Assembly (NCBI RefSeq): GCF_020886315.1
Contig: NZ_AP025226.1
Location: 894,001 to 958,000, forward strand
Source: Saccharolobus caldissimus
GTDB lineage: Archaea; Thermoproteota; Thermoprotei_A; Sulfolobales; Sulfolobaceae
Length of the DNA stretch: 64,000 nt
Reading direction: 5' to 3'
In this document: positions 1-9,576 of the stretch, one piece after another
Layout: each line of letters begins with the position of its first letter
Numbering within the stretch: the stretch's first letter is position 1
The notes under the pieces: generated by a model
Seen by the model: only the letters and a program-made list of their open reading frames with translations
Databases searched by the model: none
Told to the model about the DNA's origin: nothing
Position numbers and translations under genes: made by a program

Positions 1-496
1 CTATTATTACCGAATATTGATTAACTGCATACATATTTTTTATTCCAAGGCCTAATGCCATCCCCATCATTGAGCCCATGAATATTGAAGATATTAAGGC
101 TACTATGAGATAGGGTATCGATTTTATTTCAACATGAAGTAAATACTCTCCTAAGATTAGAATTATTGGGACCATTATTAGGGTTGCAAGTCCATTACTT
201 AATGCGATACTTATAGCGTATAGCTCTCTAGGAATCCCAGTGGCTATCATTAACGAGAATCTACCAGCGTTTCTCTCAAAAGCTAACGATTGGGCTACTG
301 ATGTTAAAACTCCAACTGAAATATAAAACGTTATAGTTCCAGCAACTATGTAAGGGGTTAATGAGTGGATTGAAATGTAGCCGAATACCAACATGAAACC
401 TATTGGGAAGAGGATTGAGAAGAAAAGGAAAGCTGGTAAATATGCCTTAATCATTTTTATTTGCATTATTATTAGGTTAATGAATTCAGTCAGCAT
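1..496 (-). CDS. ABC-2 type transporter permease (N-terminal part, cut by window edge)
   Basis: Membrane subunit of an ABC exporter in the cytoplasmic membrane. The ATG at 494-496 opens a frame that stays open to base 2, about 165 residues. The translation is strongly hydrophobic: a first membrane segment (PAFLFFSILFPIGFMLVFGY) is followed by several more, with a short polar stretch (AFERNAGRF) typical of ABC-2 permeases. The start overlaps the end of the upstream ATP-binding gene by 11 bases, so the two are almost certainly co-transcribed and translationally coupled. The C-terminal half lies outside the window. The substrate cannot be told from the sequence. Confidence 0.85.
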   Translation of the reverse strand, partial: MLTEFINLIIMQIKMIKAYLPAFLFFSILFPIGFMLVFGYISIHSLTPYIVAGTITFYISVGVLTSVAQSLAFERNAGRFSLMIATGIPRELYAISIALSNGLATLIMVPIILILGEYLLHVEIKSIPYLIVALISSIFMGSMMGMALGLGIKNMYAVNQYSVII

Positions 497-1313
497 TTCT
501 AATCACCTGAAGGTAGATCTCTTCTAAACTTGGCATTCTGACCTCAAATTTCCCGTTTAAGTTCATTATTAATTTTTTCAATTCTTCCTCACCTTTTACT
601 TTGTATACCTTACCGTTAGTATAGTCTATGACCTCATACCAGTCTGCGAATTTCTCTTTTATTTCTGCAGGCGTCCCTTCAACTATTATTCTTCTATTTA
701 AAAAATATATCCTATCCGCTAACCGCTCAGCTTCATCTAAATAATGTGTGGTTAATAGCATACTTCTACCCTCTCTTTTCATGTCTATTAATATTTCCCA
801 TACTTCTCTTCTTGCCTCTGGATCTAAACCCGTAGTAGGCTCATCTAAGATCAAGAGTTTCGGGTCATTTATTAAGGCCATTGCAATTAGCGTTCTTCTT
901 TTAAGCCCCCCAGATAAATCCCTCGCTAAAGTATTTCTCTTACTCAATAAATCTAATCTATTCAATAGTTCTTCTCCCCTATTTTTTATAACCTCTTTAG
1001 ATACTCCTTTTAATCTTCCCATATAGTAAATGTTATCCCATACTGTAAGATCTCCGTACGGTTCACATTCTTGAGGAATAACCCCTATTAATTTCTTTAT
1101 TTGTCTATCTGTAGGCTTCTTTCCTAAAATCTTTATCTCTCCCTTATTTGGGGATAACTCTCCATAAATCTGTTTTACTAATGTTGTCTTTCCAGCACCG
1201 TTAGGACCTAGAAGGGCTACTATTTCTCCTTCATTGACTGTCATGGAAATATCCTCATTTGCAACTAATTTTCCGTACATCTTCCAAACGTTTTTGACTT
1301 CAATCACATTCAT
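486..1313 (-). CDS. ABC transporter ATP-binding protein
   Basis: Cytoplasmic ATPase that powers the permease encoded immediately downstream on the same strand. At 275 residues it carries the full motif set: Walker A GPNGAGKT at about 36-43, Q-loop Gln near 81, signature LSGG at about 133-136, Walker B LLILDEP at about 153-159, a D-loop (GLD) and the switch His in TTHYLDEA. The last 50 residues form the C-terminal extension common in drug or lipid type ABC-2 exporters. The ATG at 1313 is preceded by AT-rich sequence with TATA-like stretches. The substrate is unknown; drug, lipid or polysaccharide export are the usual roles of this subfamily. Confidence 0.93.
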   Translation of the reverse strand: MNVIEVKNVWKMYGKLVANEDISMTVNEGEIVALLGPNGAGKTTLVKQIYGELSPNKGEIKILGKKPTDRQIKKLIGVIPQECEPYGDLTVWDNIYYMGRLKGVSKEVIKNRGEELLNRLDLLSKRNTLARDLSGGLKRRTLIAMALINDPKLLILDEPTTGLDPEARREVWEILIDMKREGRSMLLTTHYLDEAERLADRIYFLNRRIIVEGTPAEIKEKFADWYEVIDYTNGKVYKVKGEEELKKLIMNLNGKFEVRMPSLEEIYLQVIRNAD

Positions 1314-1487
1314 ATATATTCCTATTAATTCATGACTTTTTTAAATTTTTTGTAAAGTAGTGTTTACAAAATGTTAATAGAGTAGATCAGCTCAATGTGC
1401 TAAATAAAAATTCTTTGCCTAAATATTCATATAATGTATCAATCACTAAAATATTAATATATTTTTACAAATAAATTGTTATTATAA

Positions 1488-2804
<1,317 letters not shown>

Positions 2805-2822
2805 TCTAACTTTTTTATTTTT

Positions 2823-3935
2823 GTGAAAAGTTCTCTAGCCCTTTTAATAGGTAGTTTATTATTAACACTAATTCAATGGTACTCTTTCTTTCTCATTTCT
2901 CAGCTCTCCTTATTTTTATTTCCCATTATTTTAGGTGTGATAATATTTATCTTAGGTTTTATAGGCAGAGCCTTAGGCAGTATCGTATTTGGATACATAG
3001 GGGATAAGATAAGCAGGAAGTTGTCAGTTATTTTAACTGCGTTAACTCTTCTAATAATTTCAGTCCTATTAATAGTCCTTTATAATTACTATACAGTTAT
3101 CTTTTACAGATTTCTGCAAGGTCTAAGCCTAGGTGGAGAATGGGGAGGAGCTAGTACGCTAATAATAGAAACTTATAGCGGTTCTAAATTTAGAGGGTTT
3201 ATTGCAAGTATTGTACAATTATCAGTTCCTATAGCTATTATAATGTCTTCATTTACCATATTCCTTTTTTCAGTTCTTCACTTAATTGAAGAATGGAGGT
3301 TTGCATTAATTCTCAGCGTTATAATCTCTATAGTATCTATATTCTTAGTTAAAAATATGGAAGATAAAACGAATAAGAGCTATTCAAGATTACCTTTAAT
3401 TGACGCTATAAGAAACGATTGGAAAAATATATTAAACGCTATAGGGATAAAAATAAGTGAAAGTGCAAATTTTTATATATTTACATCATATATTTTTACT
3501 CAACCAATTCCAGCAAATATATTATCTATAATCGTATTAATTTCTATATCAATTCAACTAATACTTTTACCTTTTTTCGGTTACTTAAGTGATATTATAG
3601 GAAGAAGACTGGTGATTTTAATTGGGGCTATGTTAATGCTAGTAGGTGCTTATTTCTTCCCGTTAAGGCTGTTTATTGGAGAAATACTATTGTCAGTTTC
3701 GGATTCCGCATTATACGCTCCTCAAGCTTCTCTATTTACAGAACTATTTAATAGAAAATATAGATTTACTGCGTCAAATTTCTCATATCAGATAGCAAGC
3801 ATAATTGGGGGTTCAATAGCCCCTGCTGTTTTGAGAGCGACTAATTATAATGTCTTAACAGTGTGTATTCCTTATGTTGTTATAACTATAATATGTTTAT
3901 CTTTAATTAGAGAAACTAAAGGAGAGAATATATAG
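2823..3935 (+). CDS. MFS transporter
   Basis: Integral membrane transporter of the major facilitator superfamily, 370 residues, about 11-12 membrane segments. Two copies of the loop 2-3 signature are visible, GYIGDKISRK in the N half and GYLSDIIGRR in the C half, and an N-half motif GLSLGGEWGGAS resembles metabolite:proton symporters of the sugar/organic acid group. The start is a GTG 18 bases after the trpB2 stop. The gap is T-rich, so whether the two are co-transcribed is unclear. It is a little shorter than typical family members (about 400). Substrate not recognisable. Confidence 0.85.
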   Translation: MKSSLALLIGSLLLTLIQWYSFFLISQLSLFLFPIILGVIIFILGFIGRALGSIVFGYIGDKISRKLSVILTALTLLIISVLLIVLYNYYTVIFYRFLQGLSLGGEWGGASTLIIETYSGSKFRGFIASIVQLSVPIAIIMSSFTIFLFSVLHLIEEWRFALILSVIISIVSIFLVKNMEDKTNKSYSRLPLIDAIRNDWKNILNAIGIKISESANFYIFTSYIFTQPIPANILSIIVLISISIQLILLPFFGYLSDIIGRRLVILIGAMLMLVGAYFFPLRLFIGEILLSVSDSALYAPQASLFTELFNRKYRFTASNFSYQIASIIGGSIAPAVLRATNYNVLTVCIPYVVITIICLSLIRETKGENI

Positions 3936-3938
3936 CTT

Positions 3939-4934
3939 TTAAAGTATCTTTTTAATTAAGTAATACATGGGATCTATTAAAGAATACCCGCTGTTCTTTT
4001 TAGACACTAATCTGGCAGCTATAAGCTGCTCTAGTGCGTGATTAAAGCTCCAATCTTCTATTTTCCTTCCCGTCAAACTTTCAGTAATTTTCTTTAGATC
4101 AGTCCAATTTATTTCCTTTGTTATACTTAGGGATTTTAAAATAGCTCTTTCCAATTCTCCAAATTGTTTAATCTCATCCGCAATTATACTCTTAGCTATC
4201 TCATTAACCATTTCCTTAGCTTTTTCATGAGAATATCCTAAACTTCTGAAATTACCGTAATATGTTAACCATCCAACTATGCCTCTATAGGTTTTAATTG
4301 CATCGTAAATCTCTTCTTCATTTATTTCAATGTTACATTTCCTCATTCCATATTTGAGGAATTCTTCACTTTTCTTATCATCAAATGGACTGACTTCTAT
4401 CTTAACTATTGGTCTTCCTTTAAATTGGAAGCCTATTTTCTTACCCTTACTTTCACCAGTTAATACTTTTGACAGTCCAATCATTGAACCAGTAAAAGCA
4501 AATCTTACATTAGAAGTATTATAAGCTGTAGATAGAACAGATATAAACCACGGCGTCGTAATGTTCTGAACTTCATCTATTACGATTATTGTATCATCAA
4601 GTTTTGCGAGTAAATTCTGAATACCCATTACAGGTCTTTTTTGAATTTCTATCCTAAAAAGTTTTAAATCTATTTGTAATCTCGAAACATATAGATTATT
4701 TAGCAATAAATTACCAAATTCTTTTAACGATTTTATTCCAGACGCATCTATGAACAGTCCATTAAGTTCCTTACTGACTATTTTTGCGATGGAAGTCTTT
4801 CCAACTCTTTTAGGACCTAATATTAATGGCCAAAATTTACCTTGAAGTAATTTTTCTACGTCGTTCAATATTTCCTCATTATCGTAAAAGTATTCTCTGC
4901 TATCCTTAGGATATGGGTCAAATATTTTGCACAT
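3939..4934 (-). CDS. Archaeal AAA/STAND-type ATPase
   Basis: Member of the archaeal ATPase family (PF01637 type). Walker A is GPKRVGKTS near residues 43-51 and Walker B is TIIVIDEVQ near 118-126. A C-terminal winged-helix-like part follows (LLNDPMYYLIKK-type end). The function of this family is not established; it is often found in mobile or defence-associated regions. The frame is open to an ATG at 4943, but that ATG lies inside a perfect palindrome. The ATG at 4934 (MCKIFDPYPKD) sits just behind it and fits a short-leader transcript from the TATA-like sequence at 4962-4975, so I chose 4934. It ends four bases from the convergent MFS gene. A relative is encoded at 60476-61531. Confidence 0.85.
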   Translation of the reverse strand: MCKIFDPYPKDSREYFYDNEEILNDVEKLLQGKFWPLILGPKRVGKTSIAKIVSKELNGLFIDASGIKSLKEFGNLLLNNLYVSRLQIDLKLFRIEIQKRPVMGIQNLLAKLDDTIIVIDEVQNITTPWFISVLSTAYNTSNVRFAFTGSMIGLSKVLTGESKGKKIGFQFKGRPIVKIEVSPFDDKKSEEFLKYGMRKCNIEINEEEIYDAIKTYRGIVGWLTYYGNFRSLGYSHEKAKEMVNEIAKSIIADEIKQFGELERAILKSLSITKEINWTDLKKITESLTGRKIEDWSFNHALEQLIAARLVSKKNSGYSLIDPMYYLIKKIL

Positions 4935-4936
4935 AC

Positions 4937-4963
4937 TACCCATATTAGTTACTAATATGGGTA
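4937..4963. promoter_or_regulatory. Perfect 27-bp palindrome over the ATPase start (operator candidate)
   Basis: Two 13-base arms (ACCCATATTAGT plus one outer T) mirror each other around base 4950. The palindrome lies between the TATA-like sequence and the chosen start codon of the ATPase gene, where a bound dimer would block RNA polymerase. A near copy lies at 5174-5200. It is probably an operator of this gene; the binding protein is unknown. Confidence 0.7.
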
Positions 4964-5173
4964 TAATTATAAAGATTAGCTATCATCATGTTACGATTAA
5001 TATTATTGCTAATCGTTATGATAGAAGAACTTTTCTAACGCAATTTTTTAAATATGCGCATCTTAATTATCCAGTATTCAAGAAGTACAAAAACCACCAA
5101 ATCAAAAATATATAAAAAATTTTATTGTATATGCTGATTATTGCTATAACATGTGTTAAGAACCGATTTTAAT

Positions 5174-5200
5174 TACCTATATTAGTTACTAATATGGGTA
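5174..5200. promoter_or_regulatory. Second copy of the 27-bp palindrome
   Basis: Same palindrome as at 4937-4963 with one changed base (T at 5178 opposite G at 5196), centred 237 bases upstream of the first copy relative to the ATPase. No promoter of another gene adjoins it; the neighbouring gene at 5254-6069 only ends nearby. It may be an auxiliary operator allowing looping, or the remnant of an older cassette border. Confidence 0.6.
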
Positions 5201-5253
5201 GTAAGACAAAGAAAAAGATTTTTCATGTTAAAAATATTTTAGTTTTAATATAC

Positions 5254-6069
5254 TTATATTCTAATTACTCTATTTGTAGTTGGTATTTCCTTAACTAATT
5301 CCCTAGCTCTTTTTTCAATGATATCTACCTCATAAATTGCAGTTGTTGAATAAATTATTCTTCCATCATTTTTCTTAGCTATTGCAGTTTCACCGAAAGT
5401 AGGTCTAGGTAATCTTAAGTTTACTTTCTCCCAACTGAAACCTTTATCTCTAGAAATAATTAATGGTTCATCACTCATCACGTGGGCTACTAAAAATTTT
5501 CCTATCTCTTCAATACCGTGAGCGTAGCCACCTATCCTCTTTTCAAATTTATTTAAATCATTTGTAGTAAAAATTCCACTAGCTGTAGCTATTAGCAAAT
5601 TATCTTCTTTAGAAAGTAAATTGTGCATATCTGCAAAGAAATTTATTGGTTTTAAGTTCTTTATCGAATCTCCAACTAAAAGATTTCCTTCTTCTACTGT
5701 GGCAACTACTAATCCTTTAAATAACGTTACGTCAGTTATATGGGGAGGACCATAAGGGAATTCCCAACCCATTTTTTCGGCTTCTTGTGTTAAATCTAAA
5801 ACCAAATTTGCAGAATTGTCTTCTTTTATTTCATAAATTTTCGGACCTTCAATGAAGGCATATATTGTGTTGTTATATTTCCATAATCTCCAACAGCCCT
5901 CCTCTAATATCTTTTTGTCATCTATTATTACACCGTATTCAGATGAGCATACGTAAAATCTTTCGTTATTAATTATGACATCTGAAACATTAAAATTATA
6001 AGGTAGTTTTTCTAGATTTTCTTCATCAGTTAGTTTAAATAAACCTGCACGAGTTGCAATTAAATACAT
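5254..6069 (-). CDS. Beta-propeller-like protein of unknown function
   Basis: 271 residues with no signal peptide or membrane segment. The sequence begins MYLIATRAGLFKLTDEE and contains repeated short strands of the form 'xxVxTxxGLxxxxD', for example IATASGIFTTNDLNKFEKR, as in sialidase/VPS10-like or WD40-like propellers. One internal copy is IISRDKGFSWEKV, which resembles an Asp-box (SxDxGxxW). I recognise the fold class only; ligand and role are unknown. The gene is probably followed by its own terminator, since the arginine deiminase-like gene upstream on the same strand is 39 bases away and may share its transcript. Confidence 0.7.
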   Translation of the reverse strand: MYLIATRAGLFKLTDEENLEKLPYNFNVSDVIINNERFYVCSSEYGVIIDDKKILEEGCWRLWKYNNTIYAFIEGPKIYEIKEDNSANLVLDLTQEAEKMGWEFPYGPPHITDVTLFKGLVVATVEEGNLLVGDSIKNLKPINFFADMHNLLSKEDNLLIATASGIFTTNDLNKFEKRIGGYAHGIEEIGKFLVAHVMSDEPLIISRDKGFSWEKVNLRLPRPTFGETAIAKKNDGRIIYSTTAIYEVDIIEKRARELVKEIPTTNRVIRI

Positions 6070-6107
6070 AATATAACTTATTTTTATAACTTAAAGTATT
6101 TAACTAT

Positions 6108-7136
6108 TCAATCTCTTTGGATAACAGCAGTCATGCAATGAATTCCTCCTGCTCCTCCAGTTAAGTTACTTACTTCTACCTCTATAACATCTAAGCCTTT
6201 AAACCTCTTATTAGCGGGATTCTTAGGGGCAACTATTTTTCCATCATCTATTGTTAGGAAATTTGTTGCATAAGCTTTAGCTTCATCTATACTTACATTT
6301 ATTATATTAAATCCTTTTTCTTTCGTTATATAATCATATAGATTAGTAACCTTTACCATTTTTCCGTCGTAATAAATCTCTACCCTACTCTCCTTCATGA
6401 GCTCTTCAACGCCAATTACTAAATTTGAAGAAGCTACGTTAAAAAACGTGTCTAAATGGAAGAACTCTTCCCTACTCTCATATACTACACCAACTTCATT
6501 CTCTACATCGAAAATATTTTTAGCACCATCTAAATCACTTCTATTTCCTATTCCTATTAATGCGAAGTCTCCCATTGGGAAGAAATCCCCACCTTCTAGT
6601 TTTCCCTTAATTATCTCCTTATACTTTACACCTAACGCCTCCCAGAACAATTTCATTATTTCGATCTCTTTCTCCCTTTGGTGTGTTGCCATTTTACCTA
6701 TTATTATACCCCCCTTAGTAGTTATTTGTTGGTCCCTCATAAAATATAAATTCGATAAGGGGTCTGTTAATGTAACTTCTAGATGTAAACCGTTATCAGT
6801 ACGTTTATATTTAAGTACAGGCTTAAGTAAAAGTAATTCAACTAACAGTACAGGATCATCAGTATTAAATCCAACTTTCTCAATTATTTTTTCTTTGAAT
6901 TTTTTATCACGCTTAATCTTATTTTTTAATATATGTTTAAGTCTGAATACCTTAATACCTTCCTCTTTAAGAACCCTCCTAAGCTCGTCATGTTCCCTTT
7001 TCGCCTTATTCCAATTAAAAGGTCTAGCATATAAAAACGAAGAGGGGTCTAATAATCCGAATAATACCTCTAAACCAGGTTTATGCATTGCTACAGCTCT
7101 TAACTTTCCCCACTCGGCATAAGCATAAGCTATCAT
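6108..7136 (-). CDS. Arginine deiminase-like protein (amidinotransferase fold)
   Basis: Resembles arginine deiminase, which hydrolyses arginine to citrulline and ammonia. Visible family blocks are SFLYARPFNWNKAKREHDEL near residues 33-52, NLYFMRDQQ, LEGGDFFP (substrate-binding Asp), FFHLDTFF (catalytic His) and the C-terminal GGAGGIHCMT with the nucleophilic Cys at about 334. At 342 residues it is shorter than typical bacterial ArcA (about 400-410). No carbamoyl-phosphate or ornithine transcarbamylase gene is close, so a role in a full deiminase pathway cannot be read from context. Another guanidino-group modifying activity is possible. Confidence 0.85.
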   Translation of the reverse strand: MIAYAYAEWGKLRAVAMHKPGLEVLFGLLDPSSFLYARPFNWNKAKREHDELRRVLKEEGIKVFRLKHILKNKIKRDKKFKEKIIEKVGFNTDDPVLLVELLLLKPVLKYKRTDNGLHLEVTLTDPLSNLYFMRDQQITTKGGIIIGKMATHQREKEIEIMKLFWEALGVKYKEIIKGKLEGGDFFPMGDFALIGIGNRSDLDGAKNIFDVENEVGVVYESREEFFHLDTFFNVASSNLVIGVEELMKESRVEIYYDGKMVKVTNLYDYITKEKGFNIINVSIDEAKAYATNFLTIDDGKIVAPKNPANKRFKGLDVIEVEVSNLTGGAGGIHCMTAVIQRD

Positions 7137-7195
7137 ATAAGAAAATTATTCGTTATCAAAAATAAGGGTAACAGTTTAAGCTATCATATGCAAAA

Positions 7196-7286
7196 AGAGG
7201 GCTGTAAATAGGAGTTTGATGAATAGGTACTCTCGTCACAGTCTTGCAATAGAGAAAGTTAATTTCTGAATTTATAGTTTGATATC
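7196..7286 (+). mobile_element. Relic of an IS1-family transposase 3' end
   Basis: On the plus strand this stretch reads AVNRSL, a short degenerate part, then AIEKVN and a stop. It aligns over about 75 bases with the relic at 18690-18841 and with the live IS1-type transposase end at 44270-44375 (KAVNRSISMIKYSIALVL). The element end has decayed to TTGATATCG. Only the last about 30 codons survive. Confidence 0.65.
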
Positions 7287-7361
7287 GTAAATATTGAATA
7301 AACTAGTTAATTATATAGATTTAATTAATTTTATCTTATATATATAAATCTTTATTAATTT

Positions 7362-8238
7362 ATGTTAAAAGCATTTATAATGATAAAAATGGAGTTAGAA
7401 ATACATGCATATGGTATGCTACATCCGGGACATATGGAATGGATGCCAGATGGTAGATTATTAGTAAGTGAATTCGGTAGAGGCAGGGTACTAGATGTAA
7501 CTAAAGGAGGAAATATGAGAGATGCTATACCTTTTGCATATAATCTATCGCATCCAGCTGCAATTTTACCCTATAAGGATAGACTATTAGTAGCTGATGC
7601 AGGATTTAATGCAATACTAGATATAACTGAAGGAGGAGATCAATCAAGACCTAAAATAGTTGTGAAGGTTAGCGGTCCTTATGGTTTAGCAGTATATCAT
7701 AATGAGATATACTCAACATTTAGTACTCAAACTGAAAGTGGAATAGTAAAAATTGGTAAGAACGGAGAAGTAATAAGGTTTGTTACCGGTTTCCCTGTGG
7801 TTTATTCAATTTGGAGTAAAATATACAAACTTATAAGTCCATGCGGTCATTGGCAAATACCACCAGGAGAACTAGATATTTTAATTTTCAGTCATAGAGG
7901 CTTAGGAAAGCTCTATGATATTTCTCAAGGAGGAGATTTCAATTATCTAGAGCAAAACAGTCTTTTAGCTAAAGGCTTAAATGAACAAATAGGTATGATT
8001 TATAATAAACACGATAAAAATTTATATATAGTTGAAAGTAAAGGTGCAGACGTTAAAAAGTGTAAGTTTAGAGGAATTGAAAATAGCTAGAGACACACAT
8101 GAGCCAATAGATTTAAGGTTTAGGGTTCCTATAGTATCGGGTTTCTATGAACCTAGATGTGTAAGATTTAGTGAAGACGGTAAAATTATGTATGTATGCG
8201 ATATTGCTGCTGGAGTTATTTGGAAAATTAGAATATAA
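7362..8238 (+). pseudogene. NHL/SMP-30-like beta-propeller gene with a frameshift
   Basis: The frame from 7362 encodes a propeller-like protein (repeated 'LPYKDRLLVADAGFNAILDITEGG' style blades, split here for length) and stops at 8090. A second frame overlapping it continues the homology-like pattern (PRCVRFSEDGKIMYVCDIAAG) to a stop at 8238. The switch coincides with a run of five A at 8055-8059: removing one A restores a single frame of about 290 residues through VKSVSLEELKIA. The gene is therefore a fresh frameshift, a sequencing error, or decoded by +1 slippage. A TATA-like box at about 7335-7345 supports a start at 7362 or the ATG at 7380. Confidence 0.7.
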
Positions 8239-8321
8239 GATAATAAGTATAAAACATAAGTGGAGAAAAATGGTTAAAGTTAGAAAATTTTTTCCGTCTA
8301 AGTAAAGAAGCCAAAATCTAT

Positions 8322-9434
8322 ATGCTATCTTCTCTTTCAACTGCTATTGCTTTTAGAATGCTTGATACTGTTATACAACCATATCTGGGAATTCATTTAG
8401 GATTTACAATATCCCAAATCTCTTTAATTTTCCTAATTTCAACAATTGTTCAAAGTATTATAACTTTAAGCTTAGGTATATTGGCCGATTTTTTCAACGT
8501 TTTTAACTTATTAATATACTCATTTATAGCAACGGATATAGGTATTCTTTTTCTTATATTGTCACATAATTTTCTTATAGTTTTAGCTGCAGTAACTTTA
8601 GCATATTTAGGCTTTAATGTAAGAGTACCTTTAATGAGAGTTGTAATTGGGAAGAGAATGAGTAAAGAAGAGCTAAGTACCTATTTCACAATAACGCCTT
8701 TATTTTCTATAGTATTACCTTTAATTGCTGGTTTTATTGCCCAAGAGAGTTATACGATCGATTTCGTTGTAGCATTTATCTTTATAATAATTGTAATTCT
8801 AATCCTATTCATAATAAAGTCTATTGTACCACTAACTAGGGAAAAACGTACAACTATTACTTCTCATATTCCATTTAAGGAGTATTCTAAATTGATGAGA
8901 GAAGATAGAAGTGGATTAGTCTTGCCCTTGCTGTTAGCTGTGAACAGGTTTATTTTTGGAACAAGTTTTTTGTACATTCCGCTCTATTTTACAGAGATAA
9001 TAAAGGGAAGTCTACTGGAGTTGGGAATAATGCTTAGTACCGAGACTATAGCCATAAGTTTAGCCTCATCTCTATCAAAGTTCATTTCAGACAGATTGGG
9101 TGACGTAACAACGTTAGCAATGACAAGAATTCTAGCCGCTATAACGTATGCCTTACTTTACTTTGTAAAATCTCCCGTGATCTTTATATTAATAAACTGG
9201 GTTGGAACATTATTTATAGCAATGGATAATGTACCAGAGGTCAGCATAATCTCTAAGACGAAAACAGCTAATTTATCCATGTCGTTAATTGATTCTGTAT
9301 CCACATTGTTATCAATATCCTCTCCAATAATTGCTCTTTATATTTGGGTAAATATATCTCCAGAAGCTACATTCTTACTCTCACTTTTAGTAATAATCCC
9401 TTCTATCATTATGTTCAATTATAAAAAATTATAG
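8322..9434 (+). CDS. MFS transporter
   Basis: Membrane transporter of the major facilitator superfamily, 370 residues, about 11-12 hydrophobic segments. The loop 2-3 region reads GILADFFNVFN, a weak form of the family signature, and a central cytoplasmic loop (PLTREKRTTITSHIPFKEYSK) separates the halves. The frame is open upstream of the ATG at 8322 for 23 codons without another ATG, GTG or TTG that fits, so 8322 is taken. It follows the frameshifted propeller gene by 84 bases. Substrate unknown. Confidence 0.8.
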   Translation: MLSSLSTAIAFRMLDTVIQPYLGIHLGFTISQISLIFLISTIVQSIITLSLGILADFFNVFNLLIYSFIATDIGILFLILSHNFLIVLAAVTLAYLGFNVRVPLMRVVIGKRMSKEELSTYFTITPLFSIVLPLIAGFIAQESYTIDFVVAFIFIIIVILILFIIKSIVPLTREKRTTITSHIPFKEYSKLMREDRSGLVLPLLLAVNRFIFGTSFLYIPLYFTEIIKGSLLELGIMLSTETIAISLASSLSKFISDRLGDVTTLAMTRILAAITYALLYFVKSPVIFILINWVGTLFIAMDNVPEVSIISKTKTANLSMSLIDSVSTLLSISSPIIALYIWVNISPEATFLLSLLVIIPSIIMFNYKKL

Positions 9435-9576
9435 GAACTTACAAAAGTAAATATGGTTATAGCTTAGTATCTTGATAATAAAATAATAATAAATTATTCT
9501 AATATTTTCTTACTACCTACTATTATATCTCAATCAATTTGATAACCTTTTTATATATTGAGGTGAACATGTTTGT

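Noticed and set aside
2805-2822. T-rich gap after trpB2 as a certain terminator
   Set aside because: T-tracts are frequent in this AT-rich genome; without transcript ends it cannot be separated from chance, so it is mentioned only under trpB2.
4927-5115. 62-codon plus-strand frame between the two palindromes
   Set aside because: Starts inside the palindrome, has no sensible composition, and looks like chance.
6397-7122. 241-codon open frame opposite the arginine deiminase-like gene
   Set aside because: It is antisense to a clearly conserved enzyme gene, rich in Ser, Pro and Phe as expected for the complement of such a gene.
7362-8238. Programmed +1 frameshift as the main explanation
   Set aside because: No slippery codon context beyond the A-run and no downstream stimulator is seen; a simple one-base insertion explains it better.
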